Below are positions 1 through 12,500 of a DNA stretch of 64,000 nt, piece after piece. The notes below the pieces were generated by a model, which was not told the origin of the DNA, searched no databases, and saw only the letters and a list, made by a program, of their open reading frames with translations. Made by a program: the position numbers and the translations under genes. Each line of letters starts with the position of its first letter. Positions within the stretch are counted from its first letter, which is position 1. Source of the stretch: Prunella strophiata (Eukaryota; Chordata; Aves; Passeriformes; Prunellidae); the NCBI GenBank assembly GCA_036583965.1, contig JAZBQD010000030.1, positions 108,536,662-108,600,661 of the forward strand. Direction: 5' to 3'.

Positions 1-3000
1 TGGTTTTTTACCCAAGCTCTGGCCATTCATGCAGACTATGCTCTGACTTCTTCCTTCATCATGCCAGATTTAGAGTGATGAAGTGGTGGGGATGTGCTGG
101 GAATGTGAGATAGGAACAGAGGCTAAAACTTGACTTTCTCTACTGGTTTACTCCATCATATGATCCCCTCCATTCATAAATGTTGTTTTTCTCAGTTTTG
201 ACTGGTTTCTAAACCCTGTTAGCTCTCAAGCAGCTTTAGTTTTATCTCAGCCCATTGTGGCAGGGAGCAGGAAAATGTGGTGGTTTGTTTCCCTGGAAAT
301 GCTCTTTTGCTGTTCTCTTCAGGCATTAATATTATGTGTTACAGCTGTTTAAAAATTCAGTGGTAATTATGCACTCCAGCAGAGATGACTTCATCAGGAT
401 GAGGGTAGAATGCTCCTTTTTTAGCTCATGCCAGGGCAGGGAGATCTCTCCCACATTACATTTATTCTGGGAATTCAGCTGCAGCCAGGCCAGGGCTGCA
501 CCTACACCTGGCCCTGGCTCAAGACAGCACTGGCCCTACATCAGAAGGGATGAACTGCAGCTGCTTCACAAGCCCAAATATTCTGAATTTAAACATTTCC
601 AGTTATAAATTCAGCAAGAGGATTACTAAATGGCCATAGCAGTCTTTTCTACCACAATTTCTTCAAAAATTCACTCATCTAAACCCAGAATTGATGACAT
701 TGTAGTATAGTTCCACTAACTTATTACCCCATTATTAACTCCCTAACTGCTCTAAAAGAGAGTGGTCCCACTTATTAAGAGAAAAAAAACTTTGTATTGC
801 TTTTATCACAAGGAAAAGACCATTAAACACCATCACAGAAAGGCATCCTTCCCCTGTAGACAAACTGATGTGGTACAGGCAAAATGTAATGCCTGTGAAG
901 GAAGCCAGTTCCCTGCCTAATCCTGGGCTTTAGGCAGCTTGCTGTGATTCATGATTCACTCTTGCCTTCCAAACCCCATTTGTTTCTTTAATTTTCTAAA
1001 GTTTTGGAGAGCCTTTTCCTGCACCAACTAAGGTTGCAGGGAGGCATTGATTTCCTCCTGTTCCCCTTGGTAAGAGATGTTGATTTAGTGCATGCACAAG
1101 CACCGTGCTGATGAGGCAGACAATCAGGTCTAGAGCTCTGGAGAAATCCAGGTCTTTAGCACAAAGAGCCTCCTGATGGCTATAAAATCATATTTTGGAT
1201 AACAAAACCCTTCCTAGCAAAGCAGCACAGGCAGTGCTCCTGCCAGTCAGGGTTTGTGCCCCATCTGTGCAAGCTCTGCTCAATCTGAGCACTCAAGAAG
1301 AGCACATTCACTGGCTGCCACGTTCTCAACATGTTTTCTCAGTTATTCCATCAAAGCCCAGCCAGTGGTGGTGGATATTGGCACACACCAATCAATTCCT
1401 GAGTAATACCAGCATTTCCCCTCACTTGCTGAACTTCATCTCCCAGCTTCAGGGTGTCTGTTACACTGCAGCTCTCATCAGTGGAGTGAGAAAAATATCT
1501 GCATGCAGCTGCTGAAAATCTGGTTTATTCTGGTTTATTCACCTCAGTGAACCTGACAGGCCTGTGCACCATGGCAGGGGCACAGACACAGTGCCCATTT
1601 TGAGGTCACCATTCAGTGGTGACAAGCTCTTCTTCAGTACCCCAAAATGCACCTGTGAGGTTGCCTCCAGGCTTTGCAGTGTCCACTCTCAGCATCCCCA
1701 AGCAGAGAGACTGTTGCAATGGAGACAGGAGACAACAGGGTCAGGGAGTGACCAGACAGGCTCAGCTCATGCCCAAAATTTCTATTTTACTAAGTTAATT
1801 TTCTATCTTACTGTTCTGCAGGAGGGCCATTATAAAATCAGCTATTTCTTGGAGACAGTCACAACAGTTACTGTAACTTTCACATTATTTAGGGGATCTC
1901 ACTGTGCCTGAAAGTTCCACAGGGGAATAGGCACCCCAATACAAGAGCTGCAGAAGCCTTGAACAAAAAGATATTCCTGACTGTGTAGACATTTTCTGGA
2001 TGGGGGAACAGCAGCACATCTGCCCTGTTTGCTGCAATAATTGTTGCTCATATTTAAAATCAGTAGATCAGACTTAGGCTGCAGAGAGGCAAAACCAGAC
2101 TCTAGTCCAGCAGCCTGAAATGGGGCAAGTGATGGAGCTTTCAAGGTTGGCAGTGACAGGAAAGTGGCAGCAGCCCAACCCTGACCATCCCTGCACCCAA
2201 CAGAGCAGGGGGACCCCTCTAGAAAGGGGTGACCCTTTCTCACTGGACTGCCTGAAGTGCCAGTGGAGGTGTGTGGAGGTTGAACCTGTCTCTGTGCAGG
2301 CAGCTGAAGGCAATTGAGGCTTTGGCAGAAGCTCTGTGGTGGTTCAGCCCTTCCTCCCCTTGTGCTCCCACTGTCACTCTCCTTTTTTCCCACTCCGTGT
2401 GCTGGGTTTATGAATATAATTTTCATGATAAAAATAATTAGGTAGCTAGATAAAAAAGTATGCAAATCTGACATAAGCAGTGGGGCACTGGGAAAATTGA
2501 AGCAGATGAAGGGCAGGCAAGACCCTGCTGGGTCCCTCATCCCTCCTTGTCTTCCTTTTGGTGTGGCAGAGCTGCCAGCTGGGACTCAGCCTGGATCTGT
2601 TCCTCCAGACCCCCTGGCTGCCTGCAGAGTGCTGCAGAGCCATGGCCAGCTGTGATTGTAGCCCCTCCTTTCAGCAGCAGGGTTTCTTTATCAGCTGAAG
2701 GTTATTAATCTCAGTGGTTTGCTATGCTGGGCTTCACAGGTGTATTAAATACAACACAGGCCGTGGACAGGAATGTGAGGTTTTCTTTAATGGAAGGGAA
2801 AAGCAGTTGAGGATTACATTTTTTGCAAGAAAACAGCTAATTTTCTTCACTCATGTCATGGTTCTTAATGATTTTATTGCTGTGTTCAAAAAAAGAAGCC
2901 CTGAATTGGTACATGGGTGTATAGCTCCAATCAGCCCAGTGCAGTGCTAATGACCCCAGCACTTCTGCCTAGGGTTGATTTCAAGCCTGCAGGTGGATCC

Positions 3001-6000
3001 CTCAATGTCCACAAAGTCTTGAAAATAAACAACTCAGTTTTCAAATGCAGAGGCTGTTCATAGTGTTGTGAGGAAAAAGAAGGATCTGGAAGTTGATGGA
3101 GCCTGTGTTGTTGAGCCTGGATGAGGTGTGCACTCTGCTCTAATAGCACGAGGAAATGCCAGGCCTGGAGAACTCATTCTGACAGAGTCAGCTCACTTAA
3201 AATACAGAATAAAATCCTGAAACTGTTCAAAATCACCATGGCTGGTCCTTACTTCAGGGTGCTGTGTATAAACCTCTTATCTCTGCCTGCAGCTTCCACA
3301 AGATGTTTTTCATAATGACCTCTGAGAGCACAGACGTAACAAAAGTCGTGAGACTCTCACTGAAGACAAAGCACAGAATGCACCTATTTATGGAAGGAAA
3401 ACTTTCATAAGCACAGATGGGAACACTGTGAGCACCATAAATGTTCAGACTAAATTGTATTAAAACAAATCTTCATATTGTAAGTGACATTTTAAACATA
3501 CTTCTCCTGGAAAATTTCAAGCAATGAATAATGGAGCTGAATCAGATGGAGCACAAGGCATTTTGTAGCCAGAGAATAGTCATGTTTACTGTCTCACTCC
3601 TGATCTTTGTTTTTGTTTATTGAAAGCTTCACCTGCAATGAATGTGACCTCATGTACTGAAGAAACAAAAAAAGAGAAAAAGGCAGCAAATTGCTTATGA
3701 GCCATCCAGGGAAAAAAAAAGATTTGTTAACATAAAACTTTCATTAAACAACTATGAATAATGAATTTGCTGGTGTTTACACTGAACAATTTCTTAGATT
3801 CTGTTTTCCTGTTCCCTGCTGGCAAAAATCAACTTCCATTTTTACAAGAAATAAAGAGTACCAGTCCAGAGGGATGCTCTGACACCTGCCCCCTCTCCCC
3901 TTCCTGACTGATTTTGAGCCCTGGTTAGTGAAGAGAATAAGGCCATGAGCTGGTTTCTGTTTCCATTCCTGTGATCAAACCTAGAAAATGTTCTAAAATA
4001 CCGACCCCAAAGCCCACATGCCTGGCCTCATGGTCTTATACTGAGGCCACAGTCTTAGGTTGTTGGTTCCTTGTTTACTTTCTGGTCCCTAAAGTACTTT
4101 TTTTCCCTTATCATACCATGCCATAGCTTCAACAGGAAGGGTTGGTTGATTTTTGGTGACTGTGAGGGGACAGGAATCACAGGCACAACCACAGCCTGTT
4201 CCTGCTGATGGTTCCCTCTCTTTTGAGGGCTCAGATGGGAGAGCCTGGTTTGAGGGAAGGGAGGTACATCCCTGGGACTTAGAACCTCCTGAGGAAGATG
4301 TGGAATTAAAGTTGCTGTGGCTGTAGGGAAAATGGAGATTTGCCTCTTTCTCCACAGAGATCAGGTTCCCAGATGAAAGAGGAAAACATCTTGCACAACA
4401 AATGTGCTTAAAGACCTTCTCCCCACTCACCCAGGAGCCCAGTGACTGAAAAGGACTTGCCAAAATATCCACTGTCCCAAATGGGGAGTGCATCAGGAAG
4501 GCTGAGCCCCTGGAAAAGGCAGGAGTGAGGGAGAGATCCCTGTAGGAGCTGCTTCCTCTTGCTTTGGTCCAAGAAACTCCTCATTCTGGGGAGGAGACCC
4601 AAAGGGAGCAGCTCTGGACTCTGCTTTGGAGGAGTTTGCTTTTCTGTGTGGCTGCAGAGCCTATGTGGCATCTCATTGTCACTCCAGGTCACCCTAGGAG
4701 AGAAGCAGCCAGGTAGCCACTCTTAAAGGAAAGCATTATTGAAAATGCCACAGTGACTCCTTGCTGAGAATTTCTTCATTTGATTTGTTTCTATGGAATT
4801 TTGTTAAATTTTCCTTCCACTTAAAGCACAATAAATATTCAGAGTGATGATATTCTGACTCTCTGGAGCAGTTATTGTTACCAGTCCTCCAATTGCCAGG
4901 CTTTGATGGCACCTCAGCACTCCATTAGAGAAACTCTGACCTGTTCCTTTCACTGCAGGATGACCCAAATATGCTCTGTAAGTCCAGACATTATGAAGAT
5001 CAGTTTTGAGTTGCAGTCAATTAAAATACAATTCTTTTTTTCACTTCATTACCCTACACTGGCAAATTCAGAGACCTATGGAGCTGCTGTTGCTGAGAAG
5101 ACCACAATGTTGTTATCTTTAGGCAACTTTGATGGTAAACTGAAGATAACAATACACTTGCTTTAAGATTCAATCAAACCTCTGGTTAAAAGATCCCTTG
5201 GGCTATGTCAGATTTATTGGAGAAAATTTTGAGCTCCTTTTGAGTCCTGTGGGAGAGTGAGGCTCATTCAGTTGATTGAGTTAACTTAGTTAATCTGTTA
5301 GCTTAATTTCAGCGAGGCTGCATTTCAGGAGCATCAAAACCCCATGAAAAAGCAATTTCCTCTGTGTTTCACATATTAAATCACAGTGTTCCAAAACAGT
5401 AAGAGTCACTGCAATAGGATTAACAGCAAATTTTGAATATTTGTCAGAGGGTTGGGGATTTTCACTAGCAAATACACAGACTTAGCAAGTATCCTTCAGA
5501 AACTATTTGATTTAGAGAAGGGGACAAACAACAGGCTGACTTGTCTGACTACATTCAGTCTGCAATGCTAATGCTGGAGTCAGCACCAAAGGGACATTTC
5601 CTCACAAATCACTACAAAGGAAGATTACAAGACAAATCTTGACTTTGTCATGATCATAAGGTTGTGCATTTGGCTTAACTAGTGCTGATGTGTTTTAATT
5701 TTCATGTGTCAGCACTTGGTGAGAAGGATAATATAAACACACAGCCTGAAGGCTGGAGCTAGAGCAGCATGGAAGAAGTTTAACTGGGTGATGGGCTCCC
5801 AGGAGCAGGAAACCACTGCCAGGTCAGATGCCAGGATCCTCATGGAGTGAGGGGGAGAATCTGTCCCTGAGCCATGGGGTGCACTGAGATATCAAATCAT
5901 TAAACACATCCAGAGCCAGAAAGAGAAAAGGATAATGATTCCATAACCAGCAGCAAAAACTTTAGCAAGTGAAGTGAAAAACCCTGTTAAGGCAGTCCAA

Positions 6001-6539
6001 GGAAAAATAGGGAAGGTTGTGAGAAGTAATTTGATAAATGTGTGAAACTTCACAGCAACAAAAACTTCAAAGGCATCAGAAGGAAGACATTTACCACACT
6101 TGGGGAGATCCAGGAGTGAGCAAGCTATAAAAGCATCACACAGGGAAGACAAAGTGATTGCAGGAAAGCTGAATGAGTGCTGGGGAAGGTGAATCCCCAT
6201 GTAAACAGGTACAGCAAAGCTGGTACCACATCTTCTGCTACAGGAGAGCACAAAGCAGCTGCTTCTGGAGGGAAGCAAATCCTTTTTTCCTCCTGCAACA
6301 GGTAGAGAGCTTTGATTGCCTTGTCCCTGTGTTATCCACAAAGAGGTAAAGGAGAAACCTGAGACTGTTGTTCTCTAGGGGGTACCTATCCAGAAAACAC
6401 CTGTCTTAGCTGGAAAGAACAGTGGACTAGCATGTGGAACAAATCAATAAAGAAAAAGAAATAATTTCAAAGAAATGTAAAGAGGTTAAAGGCTTTCATT
6501 TATTCTGAGAGTTAACACAGTTTAGGCTCTATATATCAG
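1..6539. other. Non-coding unique sequence, no gene recognised
   Basis: I see no repeat of a known family, no RNA gene and no convincing exon here. The sequence is AT-rich and CpG-poor, with scattered short homopolymers (for example A runs near 781 and 3711). Somewhat GC-richer stretches at about 2100-2650 and 4090-4700 carry short open frames on both strands. None has a recognisable protein family, splice context or start context, so I treat them as chance. Very old, decayed repeats could be hidden here. Confidence 0.5.
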
Positions 6540-7999
6540 ATTTTTTTTTTTTTTTAAACCAGGACTACAAAAGACATGTTGGAAATAAAGGACATTACAC
6601 CTGGCTTTTGCATTGAGCAAACTCACAAAAACTTACATAAAGTGTAGATTTACTAGACATAGGGAAAAAATGTGATTTATTGAGGAACAGTCAGCACAGA
6701 TTGTGTCAGGCAAGTCATGACTTACAAATCTATGAGTGCTCTGTGAAGGTATAAGGAAGTACATGAATAAAGGTGATTCAGTTGATATAGTGTATGAGGG
6801 TTTCCAGGAATCTTTCAGCAAGTTTCATCTGCAAAGGTTCTCAGTGAAATGAAGTTGTCATTTGGAGCTGTTGTCATTTTGAAGTTGTATTTGGCCTCCT
6901 ATGGATTAAAAACTGGTTAGAGGACTGGAAATAAGGAAAGACTAATGATTGAGTTTTTCATAGTAGGGAAATATTAATTATTCTGGGATGTCACCATTTT
7001 CTCAGAAGGAAGCTTGAAAAGGCTAAGTGGCAGAGTTTGACAGTAATTCAAAAATACTTAATATAGCCAAATGTAGTTCTGACTGTGAACAACTGCAGAA
7101 AGTCTTGGTATACACTGAGCAGAATTCAGCACTGATATGTGCAGCATAGTGAATCTGAGGGGAAAAAAGTAATTCAACCATGTATATACTGTTCTTGGCT
7201 CTAAATTAGCTGTTACCAGTCAAGAAGTAAATCTTGGAGTTGCTTCTGGAAGCTCACTGCTCAGCAGTGGTCAAAAGGGCAAGCAGGCTGCTAGGAATTA
7301 TCAGGGAGAAGAACTGAGAGTCAGACTGAAAACACTTTTAACCATCTGTACAAGTGTCTGGTGCAGACATATTCTGGAGACTGCACACGGGGCTAGTCCT
7401 TTCCTCATCTCATAAAAAGCAGAGTTGAAAGAAAGTTTGATCAGAGAACAGCCTGCACAGGAGGAAAGACCAAACAGACCATGACTGGCTTCAGAAAGAG
7501 GCAAAAGGGAAAGGCATATGCTAAAGCAAGAAGGATGCTTTATTGAAGGATGAAGTTATTACAGGGTTAGGGAAAGGGCATGAGGAAGGATTATTCTCTG
7601 GTGCTGATCACACAGAAATGAACGGGACTTCAATGCTGAGGCATCAAGCAGCAATTTCAAAACAAACTGGAGAAGGTATTTTTTCAGAGTCCATAACTGA
7701 AGAAGGCATTTGTTGCTGAGAGAAGCTGCAGAGGCAAAAATGCAAATGGGTTCTGGAAGGAATTAGCTAAATTAAGGCAGGTCCATGGGTGCTCATTAAA
7801 CAGGTCAGTCTCTGTATGACCTTCAGCTCAGGTACTCTCCAAGGCACTGACTGCCAGAGAGGTGCTTGCTTAATATCAGCCTGTGCTTATTATGACCTTC
7901 CCCTGTGTGTCTCTGGCTGGGTACTTTGGGAAACAGCTCTGGGGGCTGGTTGGGCCTGGGCTGACCAGGTTGGTCATTATTATATTCTTATGTTAACAA
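6540..7999 (+). mobile_element. Ancient decayed CR1-type LINE: reverse transcriptase relic plus 3' tail
   Basis: Translated with frameshifts, the plus strand gives reverse transcriptase pieces in the right order. Around 6690-6840 there is a SQH-type motif, then GDSVDIVYEGFQESFSKF, which matches the CR1/L2 pattern 'D-V-YLDF-KAFD-VPH'. At about 6900-6930 there is a NWL-like block. At about 7210-7310 there is VTSQEVNLGVASGSS followed by a piece resembling the family's 'SSQC--A--KAN--LG-I-R' segment. The 3' tail at about 7780-7999 carries the older CR1 ending: a CTGACTGCCAGAGA segment, a GGTTGGGCCTGGGCTGACC segment, and a terminal ATTCTTATG. Many stops and indels show that it is dead. Divergence from the family is high, so it is probably much older than the other CR1 pieces in the window. 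The left boundary is approximate. Confidence 0.72.
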
Positions 8000-9404
8000 A
8001 CTAAGCAATTAGTGCCCTCCTTTGGGAGCAACTTCTGTCCCAGTGAGCACGAATATGTCCTTGATTCAGCAAGTCCTGTGTGCTGTTCCTGGGCATTTCT
8101 AACACATGAACCCTGTGGAAGCAAGGGTGGCTGTGTTCCATGTGTGTTTGATGTTATTTATGCCACTACAAACTCACTGTCTGCTGTCAAAGGAAAGATG
8201 TTTAAAGTATAACAGTATAAATGGAAAACTTGCTCCCTGCAGTCAGAACTTCTGTGTATGCTAAATGAGAGGCAAGGATACAGAAATGTGGATGGATTAC
8301 AGTGGATACAGACACACCAGCTGCTTTTACATTTTCCTGATTTAAAATGTATCAGCAGACTAAGACAGTTTCTGAAAATTTACAGCTTCCCAACAAGCAT
8401 CTATTATCAGTTTAACATAAAATCAGTACTTACACAATATGTCAAACTGCTCCATGGCGTTTACTTATGTTATGCTAATATGTTCCAGAAGAAGGAAGCA
8501 AGGTATAACAGCAGGTCCTCCCTGGCAGTTGTTCCTCAGGCAAAATTCTAGTGATATTACATGATGGAGGAAATCCCTGAGTAGATGAGCTACATGATAA
8601 ATCATTGAGAGTGTGAGGAATTACTTGTAGCATTTAGCAATAAAACACAGCACTGTCAGCGTCGTGTAAGACAGAATCTGATTTCAATAGCAGTAATTTA
8701 ATGTGCAAGAATATCACTCTGTGCTTGTGTGTGTGCTTCGAGGGGGGAAAGAAGGGGATGTGATAAACAGTATTCACACCTGCCAGGAGCAGCTGCTGCT
8801 TCTTCTTCTGGAAAAATTCATGCAGAGTGAAGCACATCTCTCTACAATAGCACAGGGATAGCAGGTATGGGTACAAGTAAGTGTTGGGATAAGGGGGCAG
8901 TAAGGAGGGAAGTGGGAATGCTGAGATGGGCCCAGGATGTTTCACTGCCAGACCTCCAAAAGTGTGGGGGTTTTGGCCAGCTTCTTTAATCCTCCTGTGT
9001 TTTCTCTGTAAAGAGGAGCTGCCATCAGAGACAAGGTTTAGCTGAGAAGCAGTCTTGGCAGACAAGGTTTGGCAGAAGAGTATTTGTATCCTTTTATGCA
9101 ATTTTCTCCTTTTTTTTCTTTTTGGTGTACATTCTCCTTGTCTTAAACTAAAGACATAAGGGTTTTTTTTCTCCACTCCCAGAAAAAGCAAAACCCTTCA
9201 TTTCAGGTTGGACAAAAAATGTCAAAGCCCTTAAAAATTAAATAATTTCAAAGAAATAAAACTCTTCAAGAATGTATATTAATTTTGAGTGATCCCTTCT
9301 CAGCCAGTGCATTCTTCAAATCACTGTGGCACAGGTTAGGTAGACCTCAAAGGTAACAGCAATATTTTACTGGCCTTCACACAGATCTAGTGATCTGCTC
9401 ATAT
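8000..9404. other. Non-coding unique sequence
   Basis: No gene, RNA or known repeat recognised. Open frames are short and have no family resemblance. A purine-rich segment lies near 8730-8765. Confidence 0.45.
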
Positions 9405-9520
9405 TTCACAGAATCACAGAATCATTAGGGCTGGAAAAGACCTCCAGGATCATCCAGTCCTGCCTTTGACCAACCACCCCTTGTGAACTAAACCATGACA
9501 CTAAATCTGACCCAGCTAAC
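9405..9520 (-). mobile_element. CR1 LINE 3'-end fragment
   Basis: Two tandem CACAGAAT octamers (complement of ATTCTGTG) start at about 9408. They are followed by the conserved CR1 3' untranslated segment 'GGCTGGAAAAGACCTCCAGG' and 'ATCATCCAGTCC'. The element's 3' end is therefore at the left and it lies on the minus strand. It is severely 5'-truncated, which is normal for CR1. The right limit is fuzzy because similarity fades after about 9510. Confidence 0.85.
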
Positions 9521-12500
9521 TCAATATTTACTTCCTCAGGCTGACAGTGCAAAGAGGGATAAAAAAAGATTCCACAGCAGCTACAGGGATTTTCCATGAT
9601 GGTCACTGCCCCATGGAAGCATGGGTTGGCATTTTGATTACTTCAACAACTGCATCTCTCTAAGATATGTAGGTTTGTTGTTTAAACCACCAGAGACTAA
9701 TTCTGAATAAAAACCAAAATGGCCTTACAGGCATAGTTTGCATCAGCATCATCACCACCAGAACCAGCAACAGGACATGACTCAATAGATCTTTAACACT
9801 GGGGAAGAATAACACCTTCCATCCAGGACTTCAGCCACTCCATCAATTAGCAGGCAAACACTGCAATTTACAGTAATTCCAAGCAATTCAGTTTACCAGT
9901 AGTGACTTGTTACTCAAATTAAAAACACTGAACCCCTGCCTTATTAAAACAAAACAATAAAGTTCAGCAGACAAAGCCAAGCAGACCACAACATCAAAGG
10001 TCTTTTGAAGATTAACACATTGACTAAACTACCAGGGATTCATTTAGAAGCAAATGACACTGATGTTGTTTGCAACTCTTTAATATTAAATTTATAAGAA
10101 TGTGTTCCTCATTTACAATGCTCTCCATTTCCTAACTTAAGTCTGTAGATGGTTGGATCAATTGTTTTTGGATAGGATCATTTTTTTTTTTTTTCCAGGA
10201 TAAAATTTTGGGGGTCACAGTCTAGACGCATTTAGAGGAAATCTTCTGAATCTCAAATTACTCATTTGGAAAATGTCCTGCAAGTGAGAGTTATGTTTGC
10301 TGAGGCATAGATAGAAAAACTAGTGAGAACTGTTGCAGCTGTGTTATATAAAAGGAAGAGACAATTTAATGGAAAATTTCATACTTTGCAGAAATTTGAT
10401 TGCCTATTTTCTCTATGTAGATATCTTATTAGAGCAGCTACAGCTGCTGCACTGAAGGTATATTTTCACTGATGATGATCAGGATGGGAGTGCCCAAGTA
10501 GTGTGTGGAACTTAACATTTTATTCTGTTGCAGAATTACAGCAAACATTTACAAATCTCTTAGCTGTTATGTTCCTTTTATTAGACAGGAGTGAGAGTTT
10601 GCTCCTTATGGCTGCTCTTTTTTGGCCAAGGGACACAGAGTGTTTGTTGATGACATAACTTTAACAGGTTGGGTGTCATGGCGAAGAAATCATGAATTAA
10701 GTGTGTCTGTCCCACCTGCTGGTTTTACTGAATGAAGAAAAAACTGATCCCTTTAGCACCAAGTAGCAGACTATCCCATATCATTCTGCCCTCCTTATCT
10801 CCCTTCTTCACTGGCATAAAGAAAAATATAAGATCCTTTTAAAACTACTTCGTAATCCTACAACCTGTTTTTCAAAGATCTCTTTGTTTATAAGTAGCAT
10901 TGGAGGTAAATAGGTCATAAATTCCACATCACAGGATTTCTTAGCTTCATACCTCTGAGAGTTACTTTGCTTCACAGAGGCCAAAATAATTCCAGGACTG
11001 CTGTCAAGTGGTTTATGTTCTGCAATTTGGAGTTTATTACTGTTAACAGGGTAATGTTATATACTGTTTGTGGTGTACAAAGTCCTGCAGGCTAAACATT
11101 CTTGGGCTACAGTGGTTCAATAGCCAAAATAATTTAAAAATCCTCTCTACATGTTCTTGATGGAATTGTGCTCGATTTTCACAAAACCAGATTTTAAAGC
11201 AAGAGATTTTTAGGGGTATTTAAAGTAAAGGGTCCTCTTTTCCTTCAAGTCTATGAATAGTTCTTCAGCTAGAATCAATCTTGAATATGTCTGTATCTTA
11301 AATTGTTCTTAAATATCCACAGGGTGAGCCCTGTTGCTGCTGAGTGAATATCCCAGCTGAAATGCACAACAGCTGAAAGCAGATGCTGTTAGCCTGTCTG
11401 CAGATGAGTTCTTAGCAATTAGAGTTTTTTTCTCTCTCTACTCAGGACAACCTAGATGTATCATCTAAAGATGACTTTCCTTTAGAGCCATAGCTTGGAA
11501 CACATCCACTGACATTCCACTTTCTGGCTTTGTAAACACCTGAAACTTCCTTTTTTCACACTGGAATACATCTAACACCACTCAGTCTCAACAGCCACAA
11601 TCCAAGTGGCTCCACAGGCCACCTCAGCCTGGTCTAGAAATATGGCAAGGGCTCTTACACCAAACCCTCCAGAGCTGCAGCCTGCCCAGACAAGCAGGAG
11701 GTTGAAATATCACCTTCAACAAAACAAATTGGTGACTGGCTAAGCATGTCCAGGACTGCAGCAAACATTGCATTACTAACCTTTTTTGTCCTGAGTTCCC
11801 ATCAGATGTCATGGTACCACTCCAGATGATGCTTGCAGAAAGAGATGAAGTGGCACAGAAGCAGGTGGAGAAATGTTTCTCCAAACACTGTGGTAGGTAA
11901 GCTTGTACGTAATTTATTTCCTCTGCCCATAACTCATAGCTGAAATTGCTATACTTTAAAATTCCATTCCTGCTGGGTCCAGAGATGGCTTTATTACCAC
12001 ATAAAATTCTGGCAGACAGAAGAGCCACAGTTTAAGCAATGGACTACAGAGTCCAACTTCCCAGCATGTCATTTTTTATGAAAAGGAGCTGATTGTATTG
12101 CAAGTAATTTAAAACAATCTTCTTAAGAGAAAGTCCCATCTTCTGTGACTGGGATTGTACTGCAGCATCCTTGGAACTGCAGCTGTTATCTCAGAGCATT
12201 ACTGGGAAAGCACTCTCAGCACCAGGGTCAAAGAGCTGGTTTAAAGCTGTTTTGCTGGTAAGATCTGAGCACAGCTCGTTCTTTTAGCAAGCAGATGTAT
12301 GGTGGTATGGAGAACCATGTGACAAGCAAGTGAGAGGAAAACAAACAAAACCAAAACATTTCTGCCTCCTGAATGTGTTTCCACTTGGATATTCAGGGTG
12401 CTTAGCAAAACAAGTAGAGATAAACAAAAAAACCAAACCAAAACTAAACAAAGCCAAAACAAACAAGCGAAAAAACCAAACTCAAAACAAACAAACAAAA

